Assembly: GCF_018390635.1 (NCBI RefSeq)
Contig: NZ_JAHBGE010000080.1
Location: 1-43,515, forward strand
Source of the DNA: Ancylobacter lacus
GTDB taxonomy: Bacteria; Pseudomonadota; Alphaproteobacteria; Rhizobiales; Xanthobacteraceae
Reading direction: 5' to 3'
Length of the DNA stretch: 43,515 nucleotides
Below the pieces are notes generated by a model, which was not told the DNA's origin, searched no databases, and saw nothing but the letters and a program-made list of their open reading frames with translations. Shown here piece by piece: positions 9,654 to 18,822 of the stretch (positions within the stretch are counted from its first letter, which is position 1; each line of letters opens with the position of its first letter). The translations under genes were made by a program, and so were the position numbers.

Positions 9654-10622
9654 TCAGGCCTCCCCCGCCATGTCCTTTCGCCATGGCGGGTCGGCCCCGA
9701 CCCGCGTGACCGAGAGCGCCGCCGCCCGGGCGGCGAAGTCGAGCGCCGCGCGCAGCGTGTCGGCTCCGATGTCGGCGAGCGCGTCCGCGCTCAGCAGGTC
9801 GCGGTCCGCCAGCGCCGTGAGAAAGCCGGCATTGAAGGTGTCGCCGGCTCCCACCGTGTCGGCAACCTTCACTGCCGGCGCCGCGACCTCTACATCGAGC
9901 CCGCGGCCGAAGGCGCGGGCGCCACGGGCGCCGAGCGTCACCAGCACGAGCCGCGGCCCCTGCGCCTGCACCGCCCGGGCCTGGGTCGCGAGGTCGCCGG
10001 GGCCCATGAGCCAGAACAAATCCTCGTCCGACAGCTTGACGACATGGCTGAGGCCGACCAGCCGGCGGATGCGGCCGCGATAGGCCGCCTCGTCCCGGAT
10101 GAAGCCGGGCCGGACATTGGGGTCGAGCATGATGAGGCGGCCGTTGCCGTCACCGGCCACGCGCACCGCCAGCGCCTCCATCGTGGAACCCACCGGCTCC
10201 CCGACCAGACTGATTCCGCCGAGGAACAGCGCCGCCACCTCCGCCGGGACATCGGGCAGGTCGGTCGGAGCGAGCATGCGCCCGGCGGTGTTCTCATCCA
10301 GGAAGAGATAGCGGGCCTGCCCTTCGACCAATGTCACGAAAGCGAGCGTGGTCGGCCGATCCAGCGGCCGGCAAAGCCGGGCATCGACCCCCGCGGCCGC
10401 CAGCGCGGCGCGGAGCTGGTCGCCGAACAGATCGGTGGAGAGGCCGTACCAGAACAGGGTCCGGGTGCCGAGCCGGGCGGCGGCGATGGCGGTGTTGAAC
10501 ACGGCGCCGCCGGGCAGCGGCAGGAAGGCCTGCCCTTCCGGCGTCGCCCGCGGCACCATGTCGATCAGGGCCTCGCCGGCGCAGAGCAGAACCGGAGACG
10601 AAGGCGGAGCGTGGTCGGTCAT
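9654..10622 (-). CDS. Fructokinase (PfkB family carbohydrate kinase)
   Basis: This 322-residue ribokinase/PfkB-family kinase should phosphorylate fructose from the preceding dehydrogenase to fructose 6-phosphate. Visible family motifs are GEALIDMVP near the N-terminus, the GGAVFNTAIAAARLG glycine-rich segment (38-52), DPNVRP (168-172) and the C-terminal ATP-site signature DTVGAGDTFNAGF (255-267), whose aspartate 261 is the expected catalytic base. GAGGA lies about 9 bases before the ATG. It is the last gene of the polyol operon, matching the place of mtlZ/frk in the Rhodobacter and Sinorhizobium polyol operons. Assignment to fructose rests on this context. Confidence 0.88.
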   Translation of the reverse strand: MTDHAPPSSPVLLCAGEALIDMVPRATPEGQAFLPLPGGAVFNTAIAAARLGTRTLFWYGLSTDLFGDQLRAALAAAGVDARLCRPLDRPTTLAFVTLVEGQARYLFLDENTAGRMLAPTDLPDVPAEVAALFLGGISLVGEPVGSTMEALAVRVAGDGNGRLIMLDPNVRPGFIRDEAAYRGRIRRLVGLSHVVKLSDEDLFWLMGPGDLATQARAVQAQGPRLVLVTLGARGARAFGRGLDVEVAAPAVKVADTVGAGDTFNAGFLTALADRDLLSADALADIGADTLRAALDFAARAAALSVTRVGADPPWRKDMAGEA

Positions 10623-10717
10623 CTCTCATGTCCTCGCGGCGACACCCGGCACGTTCCCGCCCGAGCCCGCACGTCCTTTATGCCGGCCTGTCGCACGCGG
10701 GAAGACCCGCGAGCGCC

Positions 10718-12154
10718 TCAGCCGTGCAGATAGTCGGTCAGCACGGCGCGGGCGCCACGGCGCCACAGGTCGTCCAGCGCGGCGGCGAAGGCGGCCACCA
10801 CCTCGGCGTCGCTGCCGAGGTCGCCATACACCTCTTCCATTGCAAGCCAGAGCGCGGGATTGTCCTTCGCGGCCCGCGCCCGCGCGGTCAGCTCGTCCCA
10901 GTTGGGGTCGTTCGGCGCGATCTCGGCGCCGCTGTCGGTCACCCCGGCGCAGTAGCGGCACCACAGCGCCGATTCGAGGATCAGCCCGAGCGGGAGTCGA
11001 CCGGCGGCGCGATTGTCGCGGATCGACGGGACGATGAATTTCGGCTGGCGGTTGGAACCGTCGAGGCACAACCGGCGGACGGTATCCGCCACGTCGGGGT
11101 TGGCGAAGCGCTCGCGGATGATGGCGAGGTAGTCCGCGAGGTCGGTGTCGGGCACCGGTGGCACGATCGGCAGGATTTCCTCGCGCTCGACCTTGTCGAG
11201 GAAGCCAGCGATCAGCGGCTCGGCCATCGCCTCGTGCACGAGAGCGATATCCATCAGCCCGCCGGGATAGGCGATGATGGCATGGCCGCCATTGAGGATG
11301 CGGATCTTCATCGTCTCATAGGCATGGACATGCTCGGTGAAGGTGACGCCGACCTTCTCCAGCGCCGGCCGGCCCGCCGGGAAATGATCTTCGAGCACCC
11401 ACTGGCGGAACGGCTCGCAGGTCACCGGAACGGGATCGTCGAGGCCGAAGGCGGCCGCCATCGCCCGCTCCCGCTCGCCGGTGGCGGGGGTGATGCGGTC
11501 CACCATCCCGTTTGGGAAAGCCACATTCGCGTCGACCCAGGCGGCGAAGTCCGGGTCCGCGAGCCGTGCCAGCCCCACCACCACCTGCCGGGTGACATGG
11601 CCGTTGCCCGGCAGGTTGTCGCAGGACATCACGGTGAACGGCGGGACACCGGCCACCCGGCGGGCGGCAAGCGCGGCGAGGATGGCGCCGAAGGCGGTCT
11701 GCGGCGCCGCCGGGTTGGCCGCGTCGGCGCGGATATCGGCCGCCTCGGTGTCGAGCTTTCCCGCCGGGTCGAGGAAATAGCCGCCCTCCGTCACGGTAAG
11801 GCTGACGATGCGGATGTCCGGCCGCGACATGGCGGCGATAAGGGCGGCATTGCCGTCCTCCACCGGAATGAAGCCGATCATCGCGCCGACGCGGCGGGCG
11901 CTGTGGCCGGTGGGATCGAGCTCGATGACGGTGGACAGGCAGCCCTGCGCCAGCAGGGCCTCGCGCATGCGCCCGTCCGCCGGCCGCACGCCGGCCCCGA
12001 GGATCGCCCAGTCGTGGTCCCCGCCGAGGGCGAAGAGATCGTCGAGATAGACCGCCTGATGCGCGCGGTGGAAATTGCCGAGCCCGATATGGACGATGCC
12101 GGGCGTCAGGCGGGCGCGGTCATAGGCGGGAAGCGATATGGCGGGCAGGGTCAT
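10718..12154 (-). CDS. mtlK: Mannitol 2-dehydrogenase (polyol-specific long-chain dehydrogenase)
   Basis: This 478-residue NAD-dependent enzyme oxidises D-mannitol (and often D-arabinitol or D-sorbitol) to fructose or the corresponding ketose. It has the family's N-terminal nucleotide-binding segment GIVHIGLGNFHRAHQAVYLDDL and the catalytic K-x4-N-x2-H motif as KIRILNGGH (K283, N288, H291). The length fits the family. It precedes the fructokinase gene by 95 bases and follows the transporter ATPase gene, so import, oxidation and phosphorylation are encoded in order. The start at 12154 lacks a strong Shine-Dalgarno. Substrate preference among polyols cannot be decided from sequence. Confidence 0.92.
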   Translation of the reverse strand: MTLPAISLPAYDRARLTPGIVHIGLGNFHRAHQAVYLDDLFALGGDHDWAILGAGVRPADGRMREALLAQGCLSTVIELDPTGHSARRVGAMIGFIPVEDGNAALIAAMSRPDIRIVSLTVTEGGYFLDPAGKLDTEAADIRADAANPAAPQTAFGAILAALAARRVAGVPPFTVMSCDNLPGNGHVTRQVVVGLARLADPDFAAWVDANVAFPNGMVDRITPATGERERAMAAAFGLDDPVPVTCEPFRQWVLEDHFPAGRPALEKVGVTFTEHVHAYETMKIRILNGGHAIIAYPGGLMDIALVHEAMAEPLIAGFLDKVEREEILPIVPPVPDTDLADYLAIIRERFANPDVADTVRRLCLDGSNRQPKFIVPSIRDNRAAGRLPLGLILESALWCRYCAGVTDSGAEIAPNDPNWDELTARARAAKDNPALWLAMEEVYGDLGSDAEVVAAFAAALDDLWRRGARAVLTDYLHG

Positions 12155-12336
12155 CTCGGGTCATCCGGTTGTCGTCGCCCCGGGCTGCGGAGGGGCGAAG
12201 TCTGTGCGCGGCGGCGGCAGGCACTGCGAGGGGCCCCTGACCACCGGCGGCATCGTGGGGTCGTTCAGAAGAAGGGCTCCGGCGTCGGGTCGGCGGATGC
12301 AGGGGTCTGGCCGCCGGTCCCGCGCCGTGGAGCCGT

Positions 12337-13332
<996 letters not shown>

Positions 13333-13342
13333 GGGTCACTTC

Positions 13343-14173
13343 CTATTTCACAGCGCCGAAGGTCAGCCCGCGCACGAGCTGCTTCTGGCTGAACCAGCCG
13401 AGGATGAGGATGGGCGCGATCGCCATGGTGCTGGCGGCCGAGAGCTTGGCGTAGAAGAGGCCTTCGGGGCTTGAATAGCTGGCGATGAAGGCGGTGAGCG
13501 GGGCCGCGTTCGCGGCCGTGAGATTGAGGGTCCAGAAGCTCTCGTTCCACGCCAGGATGACGTTGAGCAGCAGCGTCGAGGCAATGCCCGGCACCGCCAT
13601 CGGCGTGAGGACATAGAGGATCTCCGAGCCCAGCGACGCGCCGTCCATGCGCGCGGCCTCGAGGATCTCGCCCGGTATCTCCTTGAAGTAGGTGTAGAGC
13701 ATCCAGACGATGATCGGCAGGTTGACCAGGGTGAGCACCGCCACGAGGCCGACCCGGGTGTCGAGCAGCCCGGTGTCGCGGGCGAGCAGATAGATCGGCA
13801 CCAGCACGCCGACCGCCGGCATCATCTTGGTGGAGAGCATCCACATCAGCAGGTCCTTGGTCCGCCGGCCCGGCACGAAGGCCATGGACCACGCCGCCGG
13901 GATCGCGATGAGAAGCCCCACGAGCGTCGAGCCGAGCGCGATGACCACCGAGTTCCAGAAATGCAGGAGGTAGTCCGACCGCGCGTTCACCGTCTCGTAG
14001 TTCTCGAGCGTCCAGTCGAAGAACAGGAAGGAGGGGTGAGGCGCGACGGCCTCGCCCTCGGTCTTGAAGGAGGTGAGCACCGTCCAGAGTATGGGGAAGA
14101 AGATCAGCAGCCCGATCCCCCAGGCCACGGCCGTGACGAGCGCCTTGCGTCCCGTCGAAACCTCGCGCGCCAT
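13343..14173 (-). CDS. smoG: Polyol ABC transporter permease (SmoG/MalG type)
   Basis: This 276-residue inner-membrane permease of the CUT1 class shows six membrane segments. Its cytoplasmic coupling loop is EILEAARMDGASLGSEILYVLTPM (EAA motif region), and the MalG-type C-terminus ends FSQKQLVRGLTFGAVK. The start at 14173 is supported by GGAGGG 6 bases upstream; a much longer open frame beyond it is only the antisense-like extension common in GC-rich DNA. It begins 2 bases after the stop of the first permease gene, so the pair is cotranslated. Confidence 0.9.
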   Translation of the reverse strand: MAREVSTGRKALVTAVAWGIGLLIFFPILWTVLTSFKTEGEAVAPHPSFLFFDWTLENYETVNARSDYLLHFWNSVVIALGSTLVGLLIAIPAAWSMAFVPGRRTKDLLMWMLSTKMMPAVGVLVPIYLLARDTGLLDTRVGLVAVLTLVNLPIIVWMLYTYFKEIPGEILEAARMDGASLGSEILYVLTPMAVPGIASTLLLNVILAWNESFWTLNLTAANAAPLTAFIASYSSPEGLFYAKLSAASTMAIAPILILGWFSQKQLVRGLTFGAVK

Positions 14174-14175
14174 CT

Positions 14176-15048
14176 TCAGCCCTCCAGGTTCTTGCCGATC
14201 ATCCGCATCAGGAAGACCGCGACGATGTTGGCGAGGATCACCGCGACGATGCCGCCCGCCGACCCCAGCCCGACGTCGAACTGCAGCATGGACTGCATGT
14301 AGACGAGGAAGGTGAGCGTGGTGGAAGCCGTGCCCGGCCCGCCATTGGTGGTGACGAGGATCTCGGCGAAGACCGAGAGCAGGAAGATGGTCTGGATCAG
14401 CACCACTACGGTGATGGCCCGCGTCAGGTGCGGCAGCGTGAGGTGCAGGAAGCGCCAGAACCAGCCGGCGCCATCCATCTCCGCCGCCTCCATCTGCTCC
14501 TGATCGAGGCTCTGCATCGCCGTGAGCAGGATGAGGGTGGCGAAAGGCAGCCACTGCCACGCCACGATCACGATGATCGAGGCGAGCGGCACGTCCGCGA
14601 AGAAGTCCACCGGCGTCAGCCCGAGCCCCCGCGCCAGCGCGGCGAACAGCCCGTTGACCGGGTTCATCAGCATGTTCTTCCAGACCAGCGCCGAGACGCT
14701 GGGCATCACGAAGAACGGGGCGATGACGAGGATGCGCACGATCCCCTGCCCCCACATCGGCTGGTCGAGCAGAACCGCCAGTCCGATGCCGCCGACCACG
14801 GTGATCGCCAGCACGCCGAGCAGCAGCGTCAGCGTGTTGGCCAGTGCCGGCCAGAAGGACGGATCGGTGAAGAAGTACTGGTAGTTCTCGAAACCCGCGA
14901 ACGCTTCGGTACCCGGCATCAGCAGGTTGAAGCGCAGCAGCGAGAAATAGATGGTCATGGCCAGCGGCACGATCATCCAGAGCAGCAGCAGGATGACCGC
15001 CGGCGAGAGCATGAGCCGGCCCGTGATGCGTGAGGCTTGCGTCGCCAT
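14176..15048 (-). CDS. smoF: Polyol ABC transporter permease (SmoF/MalF type)
   Basis: This 290-residue inner-membrane permease is the MalF-type partner. It shows an N-terminal helix (LMLSPAVILLLLWMIVPLAMT core), five further membrane segments and the EAA loop EQMEAAEMDGAGWFWRFLHLTLPHL. The start at 15048 gives a family-like N-terminus and has AAGGTG about 8 bases upstream; the extra 27 residues of the longest frame are proline- and arginine-rich and unlike the family. A run of four hairpins separates it from the binding-protein gene. Confidence 0.9.
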   Translation of the reverse strand: MATQASRITGRLMLSPAVILLLLWMIVPLAMTIYFSLLRFNLLMPGTEAFAGFENYQYFFTDPSFWPALANTLTLLLGVLAITVVGGIGLAVLLDQPMWGQGIVRILVIAPFFVMPSVSALVWKNMLMNPVNGLFAALARGLGLTPVDFFADVPLASIIVIVAWQWLPFATLILLTAMQSLDQEQMEAAEMDGAGWFWRFLHLTLPHLTRAITVVVLIQTIFLLSVFAEILVTTNGGPGTASTTLTFLVYMQSMLQFDVGLGSAGGIVAVILANIVAVFLMRMIGKNLEG

Positions 15049-15120
15049 GGGCGGACACCTTGGCTGGAGCGGGCGCCGGGCGGGCGCTCCGGTGAGAGCG
15101 GAGGGTCGCATCGGTGCCGC

Positions 15121-15253
15121 CCCTCCCATGGATCGGGAGGGCGGCGCCGGTGCCGGCCGAAGCCGGCGTCTGCCGTCAGGCTCCCGTCCCGCACGGGTTG
15201 TCGCGGGACGGTTCTGCCGGCGGGCTCAGCCGGCGCGGCCCGACGGCCGCGCC
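15121..15253 (-). repeat. Cluster of four hairpins between binding-protein and permease genes
   Basis: Four inverted repeats follow each other in a 218-base gap. GGCGCGGCC/GGCCGCGCC with a 4-base loop is at 15232-15253. CCGTCCCGC/GCGGGACGG with a 10-base loop is at 15184-15211. GCCGGC/GCCGGC at 15152-15167 has a UUCG loop when read on the minus strand. CCCTCCC/GGGAGGG with a 7-base loop is at 15121-15141. None has a T run, so they look like RNA-stabilising or partial-termination structures rather than full terminators. Confidence 0.8.
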
Positions 15254-15266
15254 TCGGCTGCATGGC

Positions 15267-16586
15267 TCACTTGGGATAGCCGGCCCGGGTCATCTCGCGC
15301 GCGGTGAGGGTCTGCGCCGCGGCAAGGGCCTGGTCGACCGTCGCCTTCCCCGCCAGGGCGGCGGAGAACTGCTGACCGACCGCCGTGCCGATGGCCTGGA
15401 ACTCCGGGATCGCGACGAACTGGCCGCCGGTATAGGGCACCGGCTTGTCCGAGGGGTGCGCCGTGTTGGCGGACTGGATCGCGGTCAGCGTCATCTTGGC
15501 GAAGGGCGCGACCTTGAGATACTCGGGGTTCTCATAGAGCGAGGTGCGGGTGCCGGGCGGCACGTTGGCGATGCCCTCCTTCTCCGCCACCAGCTTGAGA
15601 TAGGCCGGCGAGGTCGCCCAGGCGACGAAGGTGCGGGCGGCGTCCGCCTTCTTGGTGCTGGCGGGAATGCCGAGGTTCCACGACCACAGCCAGTTGCCGT
15701 GGTTGGAGCCGCCGGCGCGGGTCGGGGTCGGGGCGAAGCCGACCTTGTCGGCGACCTTCGACTCCTTGGGGTCCGAGATGAAGGAGGCGGCCACCGTCGC
15801 GTCGATCCACATGCCGCACTTGCCGGTCTGGAACAGGGCGAGGTTCTCGTTGAAGCCGTTGGACGAGGCGCCGGGCGGGCCGTACTTGCCCATCAGGTCG
15901 AGATAGGTGGAAAGGGTCTTCTTCCACTCCGCGCCGTCGAACTGCGGCTTCCACTGCATGTCGAACCAGCTGCCGCCCATGGTGTTGTTCATCGTGGTGA
16001 TGAACGCCATGTTCTCGCCCCAGCCCGCCTTGCCGCGCAGGCAGATGCCGTACACCCCGGCGGCCTTGTCGGTCATCTTCGCCGCGGCGGTGGTGATGAA
16101 GTCCCAGTCGGGATTCTCGGGCATCTTCAGCCCGGCCTTCTCCAGAAGGTCGGTGCGGTACATCAGCATGGAGCTTTCGGCGTAGAACGGGACGGCATAG
16201 AGCTTGCTGTCGACCGTGAGCGCCGCGGCCACCTGCGGCAGCAGGTCGGCCTGTTTGTAGTCCGCGCCGAGATTGTCGAGCGCCAGCAGCCAGCCCTGCT
16301 TGGCCCAGATCGGCACTTCGTAGTTGCCGATGGTCAGCACGTCGTACTGGCCGCCCTTGGAGGCGATGTCGGTGGTCACGCGCTGGCGCAGCACGTTCTC
16401 CTCGAGGGTCACCCAGTTCACCTTGATGTCGGGATGCTGGGCGTAGAAGTCCGGCATGAGCCGCTGCATGCGGATCATGTCGCCATTGTTCACGGTGGCG
16501 ACGGTGATGGTCGTCTCGGCCGAGGCCGCGCCCGTAAGCGCGAGCACGAGCGACGCTCCCACGAGGGTGCGAATGGTCACGGTCAT
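15267..16586 (-). CDS. smoE: Polyol ABC transporter substrate-binding protein (SmoE-like, SBP_bac_1)
   Basis: This 439-residue periplasmic binding protein has a signal peptide (residues 1-23, cleavage ASA|E) followed by the family 1 sugar-binding fold. Markers are TTITVATVNNGDMIRMQRL, the ligand-cleft region GWGENMAFITTMNNTMGGSWFD and a C-terminal GYPK tail as in rhizobial sorbitol/mannitol binding proteins. The ATG at 16586 has GGGAGG 6 bases upstream; a TTG just before it is less likely. It is the first structural gene after the SorC-type regulator and has its own candidate promoter. The polyol substrate is inferred from the operon. Confidence 0.9.
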   Translation of the reverse strand: MTVTIRTLVGASLVLALTGAASAETTITVATVNNGDMIRMQRLMPDFYAQHPDIKVNWVTLEENVLRQRVTTDIASKGGQYDVLTIGNYEVPIWAKQGWLLALDNLGADYKQADLLPQVAAALTVDSKLYAVPFYAESSMLMYRTDLLEKAGLKMPENPDWDFITTAAAKMTDKAAGVYGICLRGKAGWGENMAFITTMNNTMGGSWFDMQWKPQFDGAEWKKTLSTYLDLMGKYGPPGASSNGFNENLALFQTGKCGMWIDATVAASFISDPKESKVADKVGFAPTPTRAGGSNHGNWLWSWNLGIPASTKKADAARTFVAWATSPAYLKLVAEKEGIANVPPGTRTSLYENPEYLKVAPFAKMTLTAIQSANTAHPSDKPVPYTGGQFVAIPEFQAIGTAVGQQFSAALAGKATVDQALAAAQTLTAREMTRAGYPK

Positions 16587-16608
16587 CAAAAACCTCCCTT
16601 ACGGCGAA

Positions 16609-16663
16609 GTGAGCAATTTCTCGCCTTGTGGGCAAATATTCACGGGAGTTCCCCGCCCGTCAA
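16609..16663 (-). promoter_or_regulatory. Candidate promoter and operator before the polyol transport genes
   Basis: On the minus strand TTGACG (16663-16658) and AATATT (16640-16635) are spaced by 17 bases, 49 bases before the smoE-like start. The -10 overlaps an imperfect dyad bounded by GTGA (16609-16612) and TCAC (16640-16643). This would be a natural place for the adjacent SorC-type regulator to bind; that is inference. Confidence 0.5.
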
Positions 16664-16801
16664 TCCCCCCGTCATGCTGCGGCTGCGAGATGAGACGGCA
16701 CGCGCGGCCGCGCACGCGGCGCGCACCACGCCGCGACGATCAACGCATCGGGGAAGGGAAGGTTGCGGACGTCGGCCGGGATACCGCCCGCCGTCTGCCC
16801 G

Positions 16802-17761
16802 CTAGAGACCGAGCACGCCGCGGGCGGTCGGCTCGTCGGTCACGAGGCCGTTGATGATGCCGCCGCGCAGGGCCGCGGCGATCGCGACCACTTTGGAAGG
16901 TCCGGCGGCAATGCCGATCACCGGGCGCTTCGGGCCGGCCGAGGGCGCGTGCAGGCCGCCGAGCCGGTGGTTGATGGCGAGGTCGAGGTAGCGGCCATTC
17001 GCGTCGAAGATGCGGCCCGCCACCTCGCCGACGGCCCCGGCCTCCTGCACCTCGTGCAGTTCGGCCGGCCGAAGGAATCCGTCGGTCAGCAGCGGGGCAT
17101 CGTCGCTCATCTGGCCGACGCCGACGAAGCTGACATCCGCGGCCCGCGCCAGCTCGCGCACCTTGCGCACCGGCCCCAGCGAGTGGAAGGTGGCGTTTTC
17201 CTCCGCCGTCTCGCAGACCACCGGCACCGGCATCGGGTAATGCGCCGCGCGCACCTTCTCGGCGAGCCGCATGATGACCTCGAAATAGGAGGCCGACCCG
17301 TCGGGCGCGATGTTGCCGATCAGCGAGACCAGCCGGTGCTGCGGCGCCTCCATCGGGCTCAGCGCCTCGACCATGGCCCTCAGCGCGCGCCCGGTGCCGA
17401 GCGCGATGACCAGCGACCGGGGCTCCCGCAGGACCCGCTCCATCTCGGTCGCCGCGGCGGGTGCGATGGCCCGCACCGGGTCGCGGTCCGCCCCGAGGCC
17501 GGGCATCACCCGGCAGCGCACCAGCCGGAACCGGTCGCGCAGGGCGGCCTCCAGCTCGTGGCAGCTCGCAAGGTGGTGATTGAGCCGCACATGGATCAGC
17601 CCCGCCGCGACGGCACGGCTCACCAGGCGCTGGGCGCGCTGGCGCGACACCCCCATCTCGCCGGCGATCTGGTCCTGGGTCAGGCCGCCGACATAATACA
17701 GCCACGCCGCGCGGGCGGCCTGGTCGTCGGTCGAAGGCTCGGCATCGCTGGGGAGGCTCAT
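16802..17761 (-). CDS. SorC/DeoR-type sugar-responsive transcriptional regulator
   Basis: This 319-residue regulator has an N-terminal helix-turn-helix (about residues 15-50, [22 protein letters not shown]) followed by the SorC sugar-binding domain. That domain has the effector-site pattern [18 protein letters not shown], an [12 protein letters not shown] loop and the C-terminal [29 protein letters not shown] segment. Its ATG overlaps the stop of the HAD gene (ATGA, 17758-17761). SorC proteins respond to phosphorylated or free sugars; here the effector is probably a polyol or fructose phosphate. It is followed by a 215-base gap with promoter-like sequence before the transport genes it most likely controls. 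Confidence 0.9.
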   Translation of the reverse strand: MSLPSDAEPSTDDQAARAAWLYYVGGLTQDQIAGEMGVSRQRAQRLVSRAVAAGLIHVRLNHHLASCHELEAALRDRFRLVRCRVMPGLGADRDPVRAIAPAAATEMERVLREPRSLVIALGTGRALRAMVEALSPMEAPQHRLVSLIGNIAPDGSASYFEVIMRLAEKVRAAHYPMPVPVVCETAEENATFHSLGPVRKVRELARAADVSFVGVGQMSDDAPLLTDGFLRPAELHEVQEAGAVGEVAGRIFDANGRYLDLAINHRLGGLHAPSAGPKRPVIGIAAGPSKVVAIAAALRGGIINGLVTDEPTARGVLGL

Positions 17762-18447
17762 GCGGGGTCTACAGCTGCGATCTGACGGAAAAGGTCGGGC
17801 ATGGCGCCGCGAAGCTCGGCGACGCTGGCGAAACGGCGGTCCGGCACGAGTGCGTCGGGCGCCGGCAGCTCCATCACCGCGAAGTGGCTGCCCCCCGTAA
17901 AATGCCACACCTCCATGCCCGCCGCGCGGGCGGCGAGAAGGCCGGCGGTGCTGTCTTCCACAACGGCGCACTGGTCGGGCGGCACGCCCATGCTGGCCGC
18001 GGCATGAAGAAAGAGATCGGGTGCCGGCTTGCCCCTTTTCACCTCGCTCGCCGTGAAGGCGCGCCCGGAAAAGAACCGCTCAAGGCCGGTGATCCTGAGA
18101 GAGGCCGCCAGCCGGGTGGGACTGGAGGAAGTGGCGAGGCAATAGGGAACGTCCAGCGCCTCGAGCGCGTCCTCGATCCCCACCATGGACGTCAGGCCGG
18201 TCTCGAACGCCGCGAGCAGCCGGGCGCGATAGTCGAGCTCGCACTGGGCCGGCAGCCGGACGCCCCGCTCCCGCTCCACCGCCTCGACCACGGTGGGGTA
18301 GGAGCGGCCGATGCAATGGCGCGCGATGAAGGCAAGGTCGATATCGGCGCCGTAACACGCCAGCTCGTCGATGAGCGCGCGGGCGCTGATGAGCTCGCTG
18401 TCGATCAACACGCCGTCGCAGTCGAAAATGATGAGGGAAGGACGCAT
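17758..18447 (-). CDS. HAD-superfamily phosphatase
   Basis: This 229-residue hydrolase is of the beta-phosphoglucomutase/phosphatase-like HAD subgroup. Motif I is [11 protein letters not shown] (nucleophile and acid/base aspartates near residues 9 and 11), motif II lies in LATSSSP, motif III is the lysine in [10 protein letters not shown] and motif IV is [12 protein letters not shown] helical cap follows motif I. It likely removes phosphate from a small sugar phosphate in the cytoplasm, perhaps a toxic polyol phosphate, given that it starts the polyol operon. The ATG at 18447 replaces an in-frame TTG one codon earlier; the nearest GGAGGA is about 16 bases away, so the ribosome site is weak. 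Confidence 0.85.
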   Translation of the reverse strand: MRPSLIIFDCDGVLIDSELISARALIDELACYGADIDLAFIARHCIGRSYPTVVEAVERERGVRLPAQCELDYRARLLAAFETGLTSMVGIEDALEALDVPYCLATSSSPTRLAASLRITGLERFFSGRAFTASEVKRGKPAPDLFLHAAASMGVPPDQCAVVEDSTAGLLAARAAGMEVWHFTGGSHFAVMELPAPDALVPDRRFASVAELRGAMPDLFRQIAAVDPA

Positions 18448-18822
18448 CAAAGCGGTCTAGTCTTCCTCCGGTCCCTCGTAAAGTGACGCCGCGCACGCGC
18501 CCATCCTCCGCCGGGAAGATGGCGGCTGCGGTCGGCGCGCGCCGACGCGACGGCACCCTTCTCCCCTCCGGGCGACGGCGGCCGGCATGCATGGCCGGCG
18601 GCGAGGGCCATGCGGGCCGCGACCAAGCCGCCGATTGATCTGGCGGGCGCTCGCCAGCCGCCGCGCCGACCCTCCCGAACCGCCGCCCGGCGTCACGGAA
18701 CCGTGATGGAGGGCGTCACAAACACCTTCCCTAAGGTATTGTTTCTGAACAATATTTAATACCCTTCACCGCTCATGTCCGGGCATAATACCGGCGACAC
18801 GACCCAGGTGGCGGAGCTCGAC
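18448..18822. other. Divergent intergenic region between polyol operon and RND genes
   Basis: No gene is evident in these 375 bases. They hold several perfect inverted repeats: GTCGGCGCGCGCCGAC (18531-18546), a GCCGGC-N7-GCCGGC element (about 18581-18599), TCACGG-AA-CCGTGA (about 18703-18716) and the AT-rich nested palindrome listed separately. Promoters for both flanking operons must lie here, but I could not place a convincing -35/-10 pair for either. Confidence 0.6.
18735..18763. promoter_or_regulatory. Nested AT-rich palindromes, candidate operator of the RND operon
   Basis: TATTGTT-TCTG-AACAATA is a perfect inverted repeat at 18737-18754. It lies inside a second one, GGTATT (18735-18740) with AATACC (18758-18763). 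The run TTTAAT at 18755-18760 could be a -10 box. This AT-rich island stands out from the surrounding GC-rich DNA and lies about 60 bases before the adaptor gene start. A repressor of TetR type would suit such a site, but none is encoded next to it. Confidence 0.5.
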
